Shown here: positions 15,889 to 25,538 of the stretch, piece by piece | How positions within the stretch are numbered: the first letter of the stretch is position 1 | Layout of the letters: every line of letters starts with the position of its first letter | NCBI GenBank assembly: GCA_964421495.1 | Contig: CAYQXO010000012.1 | Location: forward strand, 1 to 40,618 | DNA from: CAJXOW01 sp964421495 | GTDB taxonomy: Bacteria; Bacteroidota; Rhodothermia; Balneolales; Balneolaceae | Direction: 5' to 3' | DNA: 40,618 bases | The notes under the pieces: generated by a model | The model's database searches: none | What the model saw: the letters and a program-made list of their open reading frames with translations, nothing else | Told to the model about the DNA's origin: nothing | Position numbers and translations under genes: made by a program

Positions 15889-18156
15889 ATGCTTACAATA
15901 CAAAAAAACCGCCGGAATTCTCCTGGACTTCCCTGTTGTCCCCTGGTCATCATTTTATTGCTCTTCCTGGCTGCAAATACAAGTGTGGGACAACAACTGC
16001 AGCCCGAAAACGGCTCTATGTGGCTAATCAGTGACTTTGCCGATACCAATCGCGTATCGCGTCACGATACCCGGTTTCAGCTAATGCGCGGAGACTTGTA
16101 TGACTCCGAAAAACCGGTCTTGCATCGTTCGGCGATAAAAATCCATGCCGGAGAGTCCACAAGCGGAACCGGCGCCGTGATCAGTGATGACGGACTGATC
16201 CTCACCTCTTATTTCATGACTGTACAGGCACTGTCCCGCTTAAGTTCACCCCGGAATAACCTGATCGAGGACGGATTTTCGGCCCCCTCCAACGACCGCG
16301 AAATACCCCTCCAAAACTATCGGCTGCTGGTGCCCCTGAAACAAAAAGATGTGACAAAATGGATTACCTCGCGCATTCCGGATACGGCGGGGGTTCGGGA
16401 CAGCCTCCGGCAACAGCGGGATTTGCACCGGAAACTGACGCAAAAATATGAGAATGGCTATCCGGACCGGCATGTTCAGATTAAGGAGATCTATGGAGGA
16501 AACCGTCAGCTATTGGTCGTATACCGGGGCATCAGCGACGTACGGCTCGTACAGGTACCGCCCGCCTCGATCGGCCGGCACCGGGGTCCCTCGTCCCACC
16601 ACGCCTGGCCGCACTACAGCGGCAGCTACGCGCTGTTGCGTGCCTACGTATCGCCCGACGGCTCTTCGCGTCCCTATAACCGGGGCAATACCCCCTGGCA
16701 GCCGGAACAGCACCTTGCGATCGATCCCACCGGACTGCAAACCGGCGAACCGTATATCGCGCTCGGGTATCCCGGATCCACCTACCGGCAGCAGAGCAGC
16801 TATGCCTATCGGTATTATCAAAAGGACCTGAATCCCTATATCGAGAAAGCGCTGGAAGATGTGGTCGAGGGACTCGAACTGGCTGCGGCCTCGGATACCG
16901 CACTGGCCATACAAAATTATGGGCAGCGCACCTCGCTCTACCGAAGCCTGGAGTATTACGAAGGAGTGAAAGACGGATTTGCAACCCATAATCTTATCGA
17001 ACGCAAACAGGAACTGGAACGGGAATTCAGCTCGTGGATGGAGCGGGATTCGCTACGCAACCTGCGGTACGGACGAGTCATCGACGAGTTAGAAAAAAGC
17101 TTTCGCATAGCAAGGCAAAACGCCCCCGTCCTCTACACCTCTCTACACGCCATCAACCACAACAAGCTGTTGCAGATTGCCCGCCTCTATCACTCCTATT
17201 ATGACTACACCAAACATCCTGACAGCCTCAAATTTACGGCTCGCCAACGCCAGGGTACGCTCCACCGTCACCGGAATGTGATGGAGAATATAGATTTGGA
17301 GGCCCAGCTTCATATGCTGACCGAGTTGCTGGTTAATTTTTACGAGCTACCCGCCGACAATCAACTGCCCTTTTTCCATGCGGCCTTTGATCATGACGAC
17401 GTTTCATCGTTTCGCTCCAGCGCCAAAGCTTTCCTGCAGCGGCAGCGCAAGCAGTCGGTGGTCTTTGACACGGCAAGAGGACGACGCCTGTTAAATATGA
17501 AGCCCGCTGCGGTACAGGAAACCGCCCCCGACAGTCTGCTGGAACTTTTTGATGCCATCTACCACGGCTTTAAAGTGGGTCGGAAAAACAACCGGCAACA
17601 CCATCCCTATCTGAATCCGGCCCGCCGCTATTATATCGAGGGCATTCACCGCATGCGCTCCGACGCGTATCGGAATCCCGACGCCAACGGGACCCTGCGT
17701 CTGTCGGTCGGAACCGTAAAGCCGACGGAAAGTGTAAAGGATTCGACGTCCCCCTACGTTTCTATCGCAGACCTGGTTGCTGCCGCCGAACAACACAATC
17801 GACCGCTCCCCGATATCATCAATCATTGGAAAGAGCAGCGGGATCGGGATAAATTTTTATCGGTAGGCCAGAAAAACCGGAAATTGCCGGACGATCGCGG
17901 GGAGTTTCCCATCAGTGTATTGACGAATCACAACGTGACCGACGGATTTACCGGCGGCCCCCTCCTGTCCCAGGACGGAACCCTGGGCGGTATTACACTG
18001 GAAAATAACTACGAGGGACTTATCGGGGATTTTTATGTGGATCCCAAAAACAAGCGGGCCATTAATGTGGATATCCGTTTTATCCTGGCGTTGATCGATC
18101 ATTACGACGAGCAAAAACACATCGTGCCCTCCCTTTCTATTGATGGATCACCATAA
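15889..18156 (+). CDS. Catalytically dead S46 family (DPP7/DPP11-like) peptidase homologue
   Basis: A 755-residue secreted protein; a hydrophobic stretch in residues 15-33 ends near SVGQQ, a plausible signal peptide. The order of landmarks follows family S46 dipeptidyl peptidases (MWLI near the start, YPGST and GLILT blocks, then a C-terminal INVDIRFILALIDHY segment). Yet all three catalytic positions are changed. The expected TNHHC is TSYFM (residues 106-110), so the histidine is gone. The expected DTDNWMWPRH is PSSHHAWPHY (234-243), so the aspartate is gone. The expected GNSGSP is GFTGGP (686-691), so the serine is replaced by Gly690. The reading frame is intact, so it is not a decaying pseudogene but probably a repurposed non-peptidase. 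It splits the rhamnose genes. Confidence 0.85.
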   Translation: MLTIQKNRRNSPGLPCCPLVIILLLFLAANTSVGQQLQPENGSMWLISDFADTNRVSRHDTRFQLMRGDLYDSEKPVLHRSAIKIHAGESTSGTGAVISDDGLILTSYFMTVQALSRLSSPRNNLIEDGFSAPSNDREIPLQNYRLLVPLKQKDVTKWITSRIPDTAGVRDSLRQQRDLHRKLTQKYENGYPDRHVQIKEIYGGNRQLLVVYRGISDVRLVQVPPASIGRHRGPSSHHAWPHYSGSYALLRAYVSPDGSSRPYNRGNTPWQPEQHLAIDPTGLQTGEPYIALGYPGSTYRQQSSYAYRYYQKDLNPYIEKALEDVVEGLELAAASDTALAIQNYGQRTSLYRSLEYYEGVKDGFATHNLIERKQELEREFSSWMERDSLRNLRYGRVIDELEKSFRIARQNAPVLYTSLHAINHNKLLQIARLYHSYYDYTKHPDSLKFTARQRQGTLHRHRNVMENIDLEAQLHMLTELLVNFYELPADNQLPFFHAAFDHDDVSSFRSSAKAFLQRQRKQSVVFDTARGRRLLNMKPAAVQETAPDSLLELFDAIYHGFKVGRKNNRQHHPYLNPARRYYIEGIHRMRSDAYRNPDANGTLRLSVGTVKPTESVKDSTSPYVSIADLVAAAEQHNRPLPDIINHWKEQRDRDKFLSVGQKNRKLPDDRGEFPISVLTNHNVTDGFTGGPLLSQDGTLGGITLENNYEGLIGDFYVDPKNKRAINVDIRFILALIDHYDEQKHIVPSLSIDGSP

Positions 18157-18215
18157 CGAGGAAACTATGCAGAAAAGTCGACCTTTGGAGCAAATTGCCA
18201 ATACAGTTCAGATTT

Positions 18216-18245
18216 CCCGATCAGAATAAAAAATCGGGCGGGCTT
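18216..18245. terminator. Possible terminator between convergent genes
   Basis: CCCGAT (18216-18221) can pair with ATCGGG (18233-18238) across an 11-nt A-rich loop, followed by a short T-run at 18244. It lies between the S46-like gene and rfbD, which converge. The stem is short and the loop large, so this is a tentative call. Confidence 0.35.
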
Positions 18246-18246
18246 T

Positions 18247-19107
18247 TTACAACAGGTGGGGCAGCAGTTGGCGCAGCCCGTCTTTCCAGTGTATGATCCT
18301 GCTGTCAGAAACGTCACGCAGTTTTTCAGTGGAAAGCTTTGAGAAGGCGGGCCTGGGGGCTTTTTGGGGAAATTCGTCGGACGTTACCGGTTCCACCTCG
18401 ACCTCGATATCGGCCTGCCGCATGATTTCGCAGGCATAGTCGTACCAGCTCAGAATTCCCTCGGAAGCCACATGATAAATCCCCCGCTTCTCGCTCTGCA
18501 ACAATGCCGCCGAATTCTCCACGACATTGCGCGCAAAAGAGGGAGCCGACCGCTGGTCATTCACCACCGTCAGTTTATCGCGTTCATTGGCGAGACGAAG
18601 CATGGTCTTTACAAAATTCGATCCGAAACGTCCGCACAGCCAGGCGGCCCGGACGATCAGGTGATCCGCGTTGCTATCCAGTACTTTTTGCTCCCCCTCC
18701 CATTTACTCCGGCCGTAGGTATTAACCGGGTCAGGATCAAGCGATTCGGGATACCCTTGCGGATAGGATTCTTCGTCCTCCGCCCTGCCCGGAAACACAT
18801 AATCCGTCGAATAATGCACCAGGATGGCTTCAAAATCGGATGCCAGGTGTGCCAGGTGTTCGACCGCCTCCACATTCACCTCCCACGCTTCGTTGGCGTG
18901 ATCCTCGGCGCCGTCCACATCCGTATAGGCGGCGCAGTTGACCACGACATCCGGCTGCCGTTCATTAAAGGCGTCAAATAGGGAGAGGCGGTCCGTGATA
19001 TCCACTTTCGAAGATCCATACGCGGCATGCGGTTCGTTCTGTTCCTCCAGATACCGTTTCCACTCGCGGCCGAGCTGTCCGCCGGCGCCCAATACTAAAT
19101 AGTTCAT
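18247..19107 (-). CDS. rfbD: dTDP-4-dehydrorhamnose reductase
   Basis: A 286-residue NADPH-dependent short-chain reductase making dTDP-L-rhamnose from the 4-keto sugar, the last step of the pathway. The start is ATG 19107: MNYLVLGAGGQLG gives the normal Rossmann start, whereas a longer frame to 19134 adds nine residues that no family member has. HYSTDYVFPG (about 98-107) and Y131xxxK135 in YGRSKWEGE are the catalytic blocks. Its upstream neighbour rfbA is 210 bp away, with a heptamer repeat element in the gap. Length and motifs are normal. Confidence 0.96.
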   Translation of the reverse strand: MNYLVLGAGGQLGREWKRYLEEQNEPHAAYGSSKVDITDRLSLFDAFNERQPDVVVNCAAYTDVDGAEDHANEAWEVNVEAVEHLAHLASDFEAILVHYSTDYVFPGRAEDEESYPQGYPESLDPDPVNTYGRSKWEGEQKVLDSNADHLIVRAAWLCGRFGSNFVKTMLRLANERDKLTVVNDQRSAPSFARNVVENSAALLQSEKRGIYHVASEGILSWYDYACEIMRQADIEVEVEPVTSDEFPQKAPRPAFSKLSTEKLRDVSDSRIIHWKDGLRQLLPHLL

Positions 19108-19184
19108 GTTGTTGGCTGTGTTAATGTGAGTCATTTTTATCGGGGGCGTTGCTTGAAGAAAAGGATAATGCTTGATTTGGGAAA

Positions 19185-19319
19185 GTCGGAAGCCCGAAGA
19201 CGGAAGACGGAAGCGTATTCCAGCTCGTTACCATGCTGTGTATATACACCGCCCTGCTAGCATGCTCGAATAGCCTTCCGGCTCGGGCTTCCGGCTTCGG
19301 GCTTCCGGCTTCCGACTTC
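19185..19319. repeat. Heptamer-flanked palindromic element HR1
   Basis: Left side 19185-19214 reads as GTCG-GAAGCCC-GAAGACG-GAAGACG, and the right side 19274-19319, on the reverse strand, reads as GAAGTCG-GAAGCCG-GAAGCCC-GAAGCCG units. Both therefore point inward at a centre with the palindrome GTGTATATACAC (19238-19249). TATTCCAGC (19216-19224) pairs imperfectly with GCTCGAATA (19264-19272). The right flank ends at the stop codon of rfbA (19318-19320). The same arrangement occurs at 35557. Confidence 0.8.
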
Positions 19320-20031
19320 ACTCCTCAAACGTTTTATAGGCCAGTTGATTGGCTCGGCGGTAGGAAGAGGGGGTGCCGGCGTCGGTCCACCAGCCCTTCA
19401 AGACCGAGTACTTCATTTCATCTCCGTCGATATAGTGATTATTAACATCCGTGATTTCCAGCTCGCCGCGATCCGACGGTTCCAGGTCGCGGATATAGTC
19501 GAACACCTTGTTGTCGTACATATAGATGCCCGTAACCGCGTAACGGGACTTCGGCCGGTCCGGCTTCTCCTCGATGCCCGCGATCCGGTCGCCGTCGATT
19601 TCGGCCACGCCGAAGCGCTGGGGGTCCTCCACTTCCTTCAACAGAATTTGCGCGCCGTGATCGTCATAATTGCGTACCGCTTCCTCGAGCGACTGTTCAA
19701 AAATATTATCCCCCAGAATCACCAGCATCGAGTCATCCGCCACAAAATTCTCCGCCAGTCCGAGCGCCTGGGCGATACCGCCCGCCTCGTCTTGCACCTT
19801 GTAGGTAAACCGGCAGCCGAAATCCTTCCCCGACCCCAGCAGATTCACCACACTGCCCATATGATCCGTCCCCGTCACAATGAGAATCTCCTCGATCCCC
19901 ACCTCTTTCATTTTTTCGATCGGGTAGTAGATCATCGGTTGGTTGCCCACCGGCAGCAGGTGTTTATTGGTTACTTTGGTCAGCGGATACAAACGCGAGC
20001 CGGTTCCCCCGGCGAGGATAATGCCTTTCAT
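19318..20031 (-). CDS. rfbA: Glucose-1-phosphate thymidylyltransferase (short form)
   Basis: A 237-residue sugar nucleotidyltransferase catalysing the first step of the rhamnose pathway: dTTP plus glucose 1-phosphate to dTDP-glucose. The signature GGTGSRLYPLT (8-18) binds the nucleotide, and later LGDNIFEQS and GWWTDAGTP are typical. Classical RfbA is about 290 residues, so this belongs to the shorter group that lacks the C-terminal extension; strict substrate preference (dTTP or UTP) is thus inferred from the neighbours rfbB, rfbC and rfbD. Start ATG 20031. A repeat element ends right at its stop codon. Confidence 0.93.
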   Translation of the reverse strand: MKGIILAGGTGSRLYPLTKVTNKHLLPVGNQPMIYYPIEKMKEVGIEEILIVTGTDHMGSVVNLLGSGKDFGCRFTYKVQDEAGGIAQALGLAENFVADDSMLVILGDNIFEQSLEEAVRNYDDHGAQILLKEVEDPQRFGVAEIDGDRIAGIEEKPDRPKSRYAVTGIYMYDNKVFDYIRDLEPSDRGELEITDVNNHYIDGDEMKYSVLKGWWTDAGTPSSYRRANQLAYKTFEE

Positions 20032-20318
20032 GAGAACAATTGGTTTTGAGAGTCAATATTCAATTCAGGCTGAAATGATATAAACTATATCATAAAAATA
20101 CGAGCATATATCCCATCTTTAAAAAAATCTTTAATTCCATTAAACATTTTAATGTCCTGTCCCCTACATATAAGTTCTTCTAATTTAATTTTTGCGGACA
20201 AATTTGCTACTTTAGAGTGGTCTAATCGGGTGTGATAAAACAAGCGGCCGACATCTATTCATACAGGTGCATTTTCTCTTCTGAAGTATAGGCTTAGCTT
20301 TTTGTTACTACGGTATTC
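20032..20318. other. AT-rich divergent promoter region
   Basis: 287 bp between the divergent rfbA and adhesin genes. It is AT-rich, with runs such as TTTAAAAAAATCTTTAATT, and should hold promoters for both. No TAnnTTTG -7 box at good spacing was found, so no precise promoter is called. Confidence 0.4.
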
Positions 20319-23300
20319 ATGACAATCCCTTACTTATTGCCCTTTAAAACGCTCAAGCAGATACTCTTCCTGGTGGTCGTATTTTCCCTTTTTCAGGGGA
20401 TATCACCGGGAGCCTATGCGCAAAATGTGACGCCTGCCACCGGAGGTACCGATATTTCAGCCGACAGTGTAGGAGGTACCTACACACATCTTACGACAAT
20501 TGTGATCGACGAAACCTCGACCGGGCAAATATCCAGCGGCGAACTTAGTTTTGATCTTCCCAGCGGTTTTATGTGGGATACCTCGCGAACGCCAACGGTA
20601 CAAATCGATGCCGCCACCGGTTTTTCCGGTAAGGGTACCAATCTTGACATCGAATTCACCTCAATAAGCCCTTCTCAGATTACTTTTAATGTCACCAGCA
20701 GCAGTGACGGCCCCCCTAACAAACCGGGTAAAGCGACTTTTGACGTACTCTATGTACGACCCACCAGGGCGACCCTCCCCAATAACGGTACTATTTCCGG
20801 TTCCGGCCCCGCCCTTTCAGGCGTCGGCGACAATTACGGCGACCTCAAGATGGTGCCCGGTGCCGCTACCGACGTATTTGTTGAAAATGCTGATGACGGA
20901 AGCGGCTCCACTGTTTCGGCTCAAGACCTGGCAGCCGGCAATTCTATTACCGTTCATGCGATAGTGAGGGATCAGCATGGAAATTTCATACGAAATACCA
21001 CGACCGATAGCTGGAACCTGCTGAACAAATCGGTTTTATCCGCCAGTCCCCTGAACAGTTCGGGGGGAACGAAAAACGTCACTTTTTCTTCCGATATCAC
21101 GGGATCGGCTCAAATTGAGGCAACCGACGGAAGCTTGACCACAAATCCTTCGGAAACAATAACCGTCATTGCCGACTCGCCCGATCATCTGGCGATCACC
21201 ACCCAGCCTTCCACCTCCGCCACAGCAGGTACACAATTTTCGCAGCAACCGGTAGTTGAGATACAAGACCAGTATTCCAATGTAATAGCCCGAGACAATG
21301 CCACCACCATTTCCGTCGCTCGAAATAAGGGGGAAGGTACGCTGCAGGGTACCACAAGCAAACAAGTAAGCAGTGGAGTGGCCACCTTTACGGATCTAAG
21401 CCACCGGGTGGCCAATACTATCAATCTCTCATTCAGCGGTGGAAACCTGCCAAGCGTTACCTCCAACGACATAACGATAACTCCCGCCTCGGCCGACAGC
21501 CTCATGTTTGCCGTTCAACCCAGCAACGGAAGTCCGAACACCCCTATCACGCCCACCGTAGAGGTACAAGTGGTTGACACTTTCGGAAACGCGGTCGCTA
21601 TCCAGGGGGTTACAGTGGACCTGCAAAAAAACTCGGGCAGCGGAAATATTAAAAATGGTTCCGAAACCACGAACAGTAATGGAATAGCCAGTTTTGCCGG
21701 TTTAGAATTCAGCCAAACGGATAGCTACACCATAACGGCCGTTGACGGCGATCAAACAAGTCCGCCCGATTTAAGCAACTCGGCCCTAAGCAATTCATTC
21801 AACATTGTTCAAAGCGGTCAACTCGCCAAATTTATCATCGAGGACGCCGGAACCACCTCGGGTACCGTATCTGATCAGAATGCAGATCCGGCTTCCACCT
21901 TTGATATCAAAATCAGGGCGGTCGACGGGGAGGGAAGTTTATTGGACGGACAGCAAGGTAGAAACCTTTACGACAAGTCGGTGACGATCTCCTCCACGGG
22001 TAATTTGATACAGGGCAGCGGCGAAACGGCCGAATTTACCAATGGAGTACTGTCCTCCCATACGATGAACATTAACAATACCGGCGATTTCACGATAACC
22101 GCGGATGAGTCCGGCGGCGATATCAGCAGCACCAGCAACACCTTCACCGTCATTCCCGGTCCCCCGGTCGCCGGCAACTCCACCTTTTCAACCGATACGG
22201 ATACGATTACCGCCGACGGCAGCAGTACGGCTACCCTGAGTGTGCAGTTGAAAGACGAAGCGGGTAATGCCCTGGACAGCGGAGGAGACGACGTGGCGAT
22301 ACAATTTGCTTCCACGGATCTGAACAACGCCGGCTCGCTATCGGATACGACGGATAATAACGACGGGACTTACACGGCGACGGTAACCGCGCCGACCGAT
22401 ACGGCGACCGATACGCTTTCCGCCACCGTCAACGGAAATCAGATTGGCACCGTTACGGTAACCTATTGGCACGGTCAGTTAGCTACCTTTACGGTCGAAG
22501 AAAATGATGCCGACGGAGGTAATATACCAACCCAAACCGCCGGCAGTCCCTTCAACGTTAAAATTACCGCCAAAGATAACTGGAACAATACGGTGTTAAC
22601 TTTCGACGGTACGGTCGAAGTCTCATCCGCTGCCACTTTTAACAGTGGGGATGGAACGACTAACGCCTTTACCGACGGGGAGTTAACCGATCACTCCGTA
22701 GAACTCACCAGTGCAGGGGACTACCGCCTTCAAGCAAGGCGAACCTCTTTCAATGAAAGCGGGACCAGCAACCTGTTTACCGTCCAACCCGCGGCCGTTG
22801 AACCCGGCAACTCCACCATTAGCACCTCGGATGAATTCCTCGAAAATGACGGCACCGATCAGGCCACCATCACCGTTCAGCTCATTGACTCGTTTGGCAA
22901 CGATCTAACCAGCGGCGGCAATAATGTTTCCCTCGGTTTTACCGGCTCCCCATCGGCCTCTTTGTCCGCCGTAAGCGATAATGGAGACGGCACCTATACC
23001 GCCACGGTAACCTCTTCCTCGACAAAAGAGACAGTAACCATAGAAGGTTCCGTCGACGGCACCCCCCTCAATGACAACGTCAGTATCACCATTACAAATT
23101 TTAATACCTGGACCAGTAAATCCGGCGGCAATCGTTCCGATAAGCGGACCTGGGAACTTGCCGACAATTGGAATCAGGGAGCGATACCCGCCACGGGGGA
23201 GGTCATTGAAGTCCCAACCACTCCGGCCAATGCTGACTTCTACCCGATCATTCAAAGCTCGCCCACCATTGACTTTCTCACCGTAGCTACCAGTGCCACC

Positions 23301-25412
23301 ACCAATCTTGATCCCGGGTTTACGCTCACGATGAATGAAGATATGACCGGCGAGGGAACTTTTATATGTGATCGCGCCACGGTGATTTCCAAAGGGGATA
23401 TAACCATAAACAAATTCGCCGCCTCGACCTGCAGTATTACCCTCAACGGGACTACCGAACAAACCATTACCGCGGAACTATTGTCCGGTGATCTGACCAT
23501 CGATAACGACGTAACCGTTACCGGTCTTGTTAACAACGTGGATACACTAACCGTCACCGACGGCAACACGATGACGGTGGAGTCGGGCGGTACGCTGGAA
23601 ATACTGGGAGAAATAAACCTTGAAGGCAGCGGCAATTTAGTATTACAGGATGCAACGTTCGAATTCTCCAGTGATTCGGTCGACGGATCCGATTTTTCAG
23701 TCAGTAACATTAACGGCATCTTCAACGGATCGAATGCCCAGTGCGTCCAGAACCTTACCAATTTTGATAATTTAACCATCGATAACGTCAACGGGGTCAC
23801 CTTTAAAAGTGACGTTGTGGTTCAAGACACACTTTTCCTCAACAATGGGATTATGACAATGGCCTCCGGTACGAACCTGATTGCCGATATCAAAAGCGGT
23901 AACACTTCCAACCTGCGATTTTTACGTGACCTAGGCCTCGGACAAAGTTGGATCATGTTATCTTCACCCATCTCTTCTACCTACGGCGACTTTCTCGATT
24001 CGGTGATCACGCAGGGATATCCCAATGCCCAATACACCAGCAGTCAATCGGATTCCCTGCAACCCAATGTACTCTACTACGAGGAAACCGCCTCCGGGAC
24101 CGATAATCAACGCTGGCGGGCCCCGAATGACCATGGAAATTCGCTGACAGAAGGCCGTGGACTTTTCGTCTACGTATTCGGAAGTATAGCGAGCGACAAC
24201 CGCTATAACCAATCCACGCCCCGCACCCTCACGGTTCAGGGAACTGAATTCGACGGCGACGGTACAGCGGTGGATTTCGGAGTGACCTATACCGAATCGT
24301 CCGATACCTCCTCCTTCAAGCGGGGATGGAACCTCGTCGGTAATCCATTCGGCGCCACTATCGATTGGGACGACGGCAACTGGACCAAGACCAACATGAA
24401 TAATGCCATTTATATATGGGATCCGACGGCCAACAGCGGAAACGGGGCATACCTGGACTGGAACGGCTTTGACGGGACGCTGGGAGACGGACTCATCGCT
24501 CCCTTCCAGGGTTTCTGGGTAAAAGCCGATACTTCTACGCCGACGCTGAAAGTTCAAAAGGATTCCAAGACGACCGGAGGAGATTTCAAGCCCAAACAGC
24601 AGGAGCAGGTCCCCTCGATCGCTTTTAAAGTAAACGGGGACAGCCTGTCCGATACCATGCACTTCACTTTTTCCGAGGCAGGTCGCATGGGAGTTGACCG
24701 CCACGATGCTTACCGGCTATTGCCCTTTCAAAATCGAAATTACGCCGGAGTATACTCGGAACTTGATAATGGCACGCATCTGTCCATCAACAATTTGCCC
24801 CTGAAATTCGGAAAACCCCTTAAAGTACCGCTACACGTTGAATTCACCATGAATGGAGGTCCGTCAGAAGATCTCGAGTCAACCCTCACCTGGACCAAAC
24901 TCCGAAATATCCCCCGTGACTGGTCGCTTTCGCTGAACGATCGCCGGCAGAAGAAACAAATCAATTTAAAGAGAAACGAGAACTATACCTTTACCGTTAA
25001 ACACAAACGACAAAAAAATCGCGCCCGGCAAGCTGACACGCTTCAGTATGGCGTAAATTCCAGGACGCAGCTTGCGACCGTCCAATCTGGCTCCGACGAC
25101 GCCCGCTTCTCATTGACGATTGATCCGGGCGATCATACCGGCCTGCCCGACAAGTTCGCGCTGCACGACAACTATCCAAACCCCTTTAATCCCGAAACCA
25201 CCATTCCCTACGAAGTACCGATCGAATCCCGCGTACGCATCGAGGTGTACAACATCCTCGGCCAGCGGGTAGCAAGGTTGCTTAACGAGCGAAAACAGGC
25301 CGGGCGTCATACGCTGAATTATGACTTCAGCGGACTATCCAGCGGCGTTTACATCTACCGGATGCAAGCCGGGGATAAACAGTTTACCAAGAAAATGCTT
25401 CTGCTGAAATAA
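20319..25412 (+). CDS. Giant secreted T9SS adhesin-like protein
   Basis: A 1697-residue secreted protein. Residues 1-35 form a signal peptide (ending PGAYAQ). A region of about 180-920 contains repeated Ig-like or invasin-type modules: related units begin near 287 and 391, and a larger unit of about 215 residues occurs twice (about 500-715 and 717-925), each with a NSTxST...DG start and a DNGDGTYTATVT or NNDGTYTATVT end. Residues about 925-1210 are beta-rich and repetitive. A GWNLVGNPF...GFWVKA domain follows at about 1330-1420. The last 85 residues (NYPNPFNPETTIPYE, VYNILGQRVA, GVYIYRMQ) are a classic type A T9SS sorting domain. It should be exported by Sec and then T9SS to the surface. It precedes four pilin-like genes, so it may be a surface partner of that fibre. 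Confidence 0.88.
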   Translation: MTIPYLLPFKTLKQILFLVVVFSLFQGISPGAYAQNVTPATGGTDISADSVGGTYTHLTTIVIDETSTGQISSGELSFDLPSGFMWDTSRTPTVQIDAATGFSGKGTNLDIEFTSISPSQITFNVTSSSDGPPNKPGKATFDVLYVRPTRATLPNNGTISGSGPALSGVGDNYGDLKMVPGAATDVFVENADDGSGSTVSAQDLAAGNSITVHAIVRDQHGNFIRNTTTDSWNLLNKSVLSASPLNSSGGTKNVTFSSDITGSAQIEATDGSLTTNPSETITVIADSPDHLAITTQPSTSATAGTQFSQQPVVEIQDQYSNVIARDNATTISVARNKGEGTLQGTTSKQVSSGVATFTDLSHRVANTINLSFSGGNLPSVTSNDITITPASADSLMFAVQPSNGSPNTPITPTVEVQVVDTFGNAVAIQGVTVDLQKNSGSGNIKNGSETTNSNGIASFAGLEFSQTDSYTITAVDGDQTSPPDLSNSALSNSFNIVQSGQLAKFIIEDAGTTSGTVSDQNADPASTFDIKIRAVDGEGSLLDGQQGRNLYDKSVTISSTGNLIQGSGETAEFTNGVLSSHTMNINNTGDFTITADESGGDISSTSNTFTVIPGPPVAGNSTFSTDTDTITADGSSTATLSVQLKDEAGNALDSGGDDVAIQFASTDLNNAGSLSDTTDNNDGTYTATVTAPTDTATDTLSATVNGNQIGTVTVTYWHGQLATFTVEENDADGGNIPTQTAGSPFNVKITAKDNWNNTVLTFDGTVEVSSAATFNSGDGTTNAFTDGELTDHSVELTSAGDYRLQARRTSFNESGTSNLFTVQPAAVEPGNSTISTSDEFLENDGTDQATITVQLIDSFGNDLTSGGNNVSLGFTGSPSASLSAVSDNGDGTYTATVTSSSTKETVTIEGSVDGTPLNDNVSITITNFNTWTSKSGGNRSDKRTWELADNWNQGAIPATGEVIEVPTTPANADFYPIIQSSPTIDFLTVATSATTNLDPGFTLTMNEDMTGEGTFICDRATVISKGDITINKFAASTCSITLNGTTEQTITAELLSGDLTIDNDVTVTGLVNNVDTLTVTDGNTMTVESGGTLEILGEINLEGSGNLVLQDATFEFSSDSVDGSDFSVSNINGIFNGSNAQCVQNLTNFDNLTIDNVNGVTFKSDVVVQDTLFLNNGIMTMASGTNLIADIKSGNTSNLRFLRDLGLGQSWIMLSSPISSTYGDFLDSVITQGYPNAQYTSSQSDSLQPNVLYYEETASGTDNQRWRAPNDHGNSLTEGRGLFVYVFGSIASDNRYNQSTPRTLTVQGTEFDGDGTAVDFGVTYTESSDTSSFKRGWNLVGNPFGATIDWDDGNWTKTNMNNAIYIWDPTANSGNGAYLDWNGFDGTLGDGLIAPFQGFWVKADTSTPTLKVQKDSKTTGGDFKPKQQEQVPSIAFKVNGDSLSDTMHFTFSEAGRMGVDRHDAYRLLPFQNRNYAGVYSELDNGTHLSINNLPLKFGKPLKVPLHVEFTMNGGPSEDLESTLTWTKLRNIPRDWSLSLNDRRQKKQINLKRNENYTFTVKHKRQKNRARQADTLQYGVNSRTQLATVQSGSDDARFSLTIDPGDHTGLPDKFALHDNYPNPFNPETTIPYEVPIESRVRIEVYNILGQRVARLLNERKQAGRHTLNYDFSGLSSGVYIYRMQAGDKQFTKKMLLLK

Positions 25413-25538
25413 AAAAAATATTAACCTGTCATTAGAAATAAATAATTAGGCTGTCTTCAGGTTATCATTTACTTTTTATCTCAAATTATCAATGCAATTT
25501 CGTTTTTCATTCATTAAATATTTAAAAGGTCCTGTCTA

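Noticed and set aside
19185..19319. CRISPR array
   Set aside because: The repeats are 7-mers in inverted orientation around a palindrome, with no spacers of regular length and no cas genes nearby.
19121..19321. 66-codon frame across the heptamer element near rfbD
   Set aside because: Its sequence is a translation of the repeat itself and overlaps the rfbD start.
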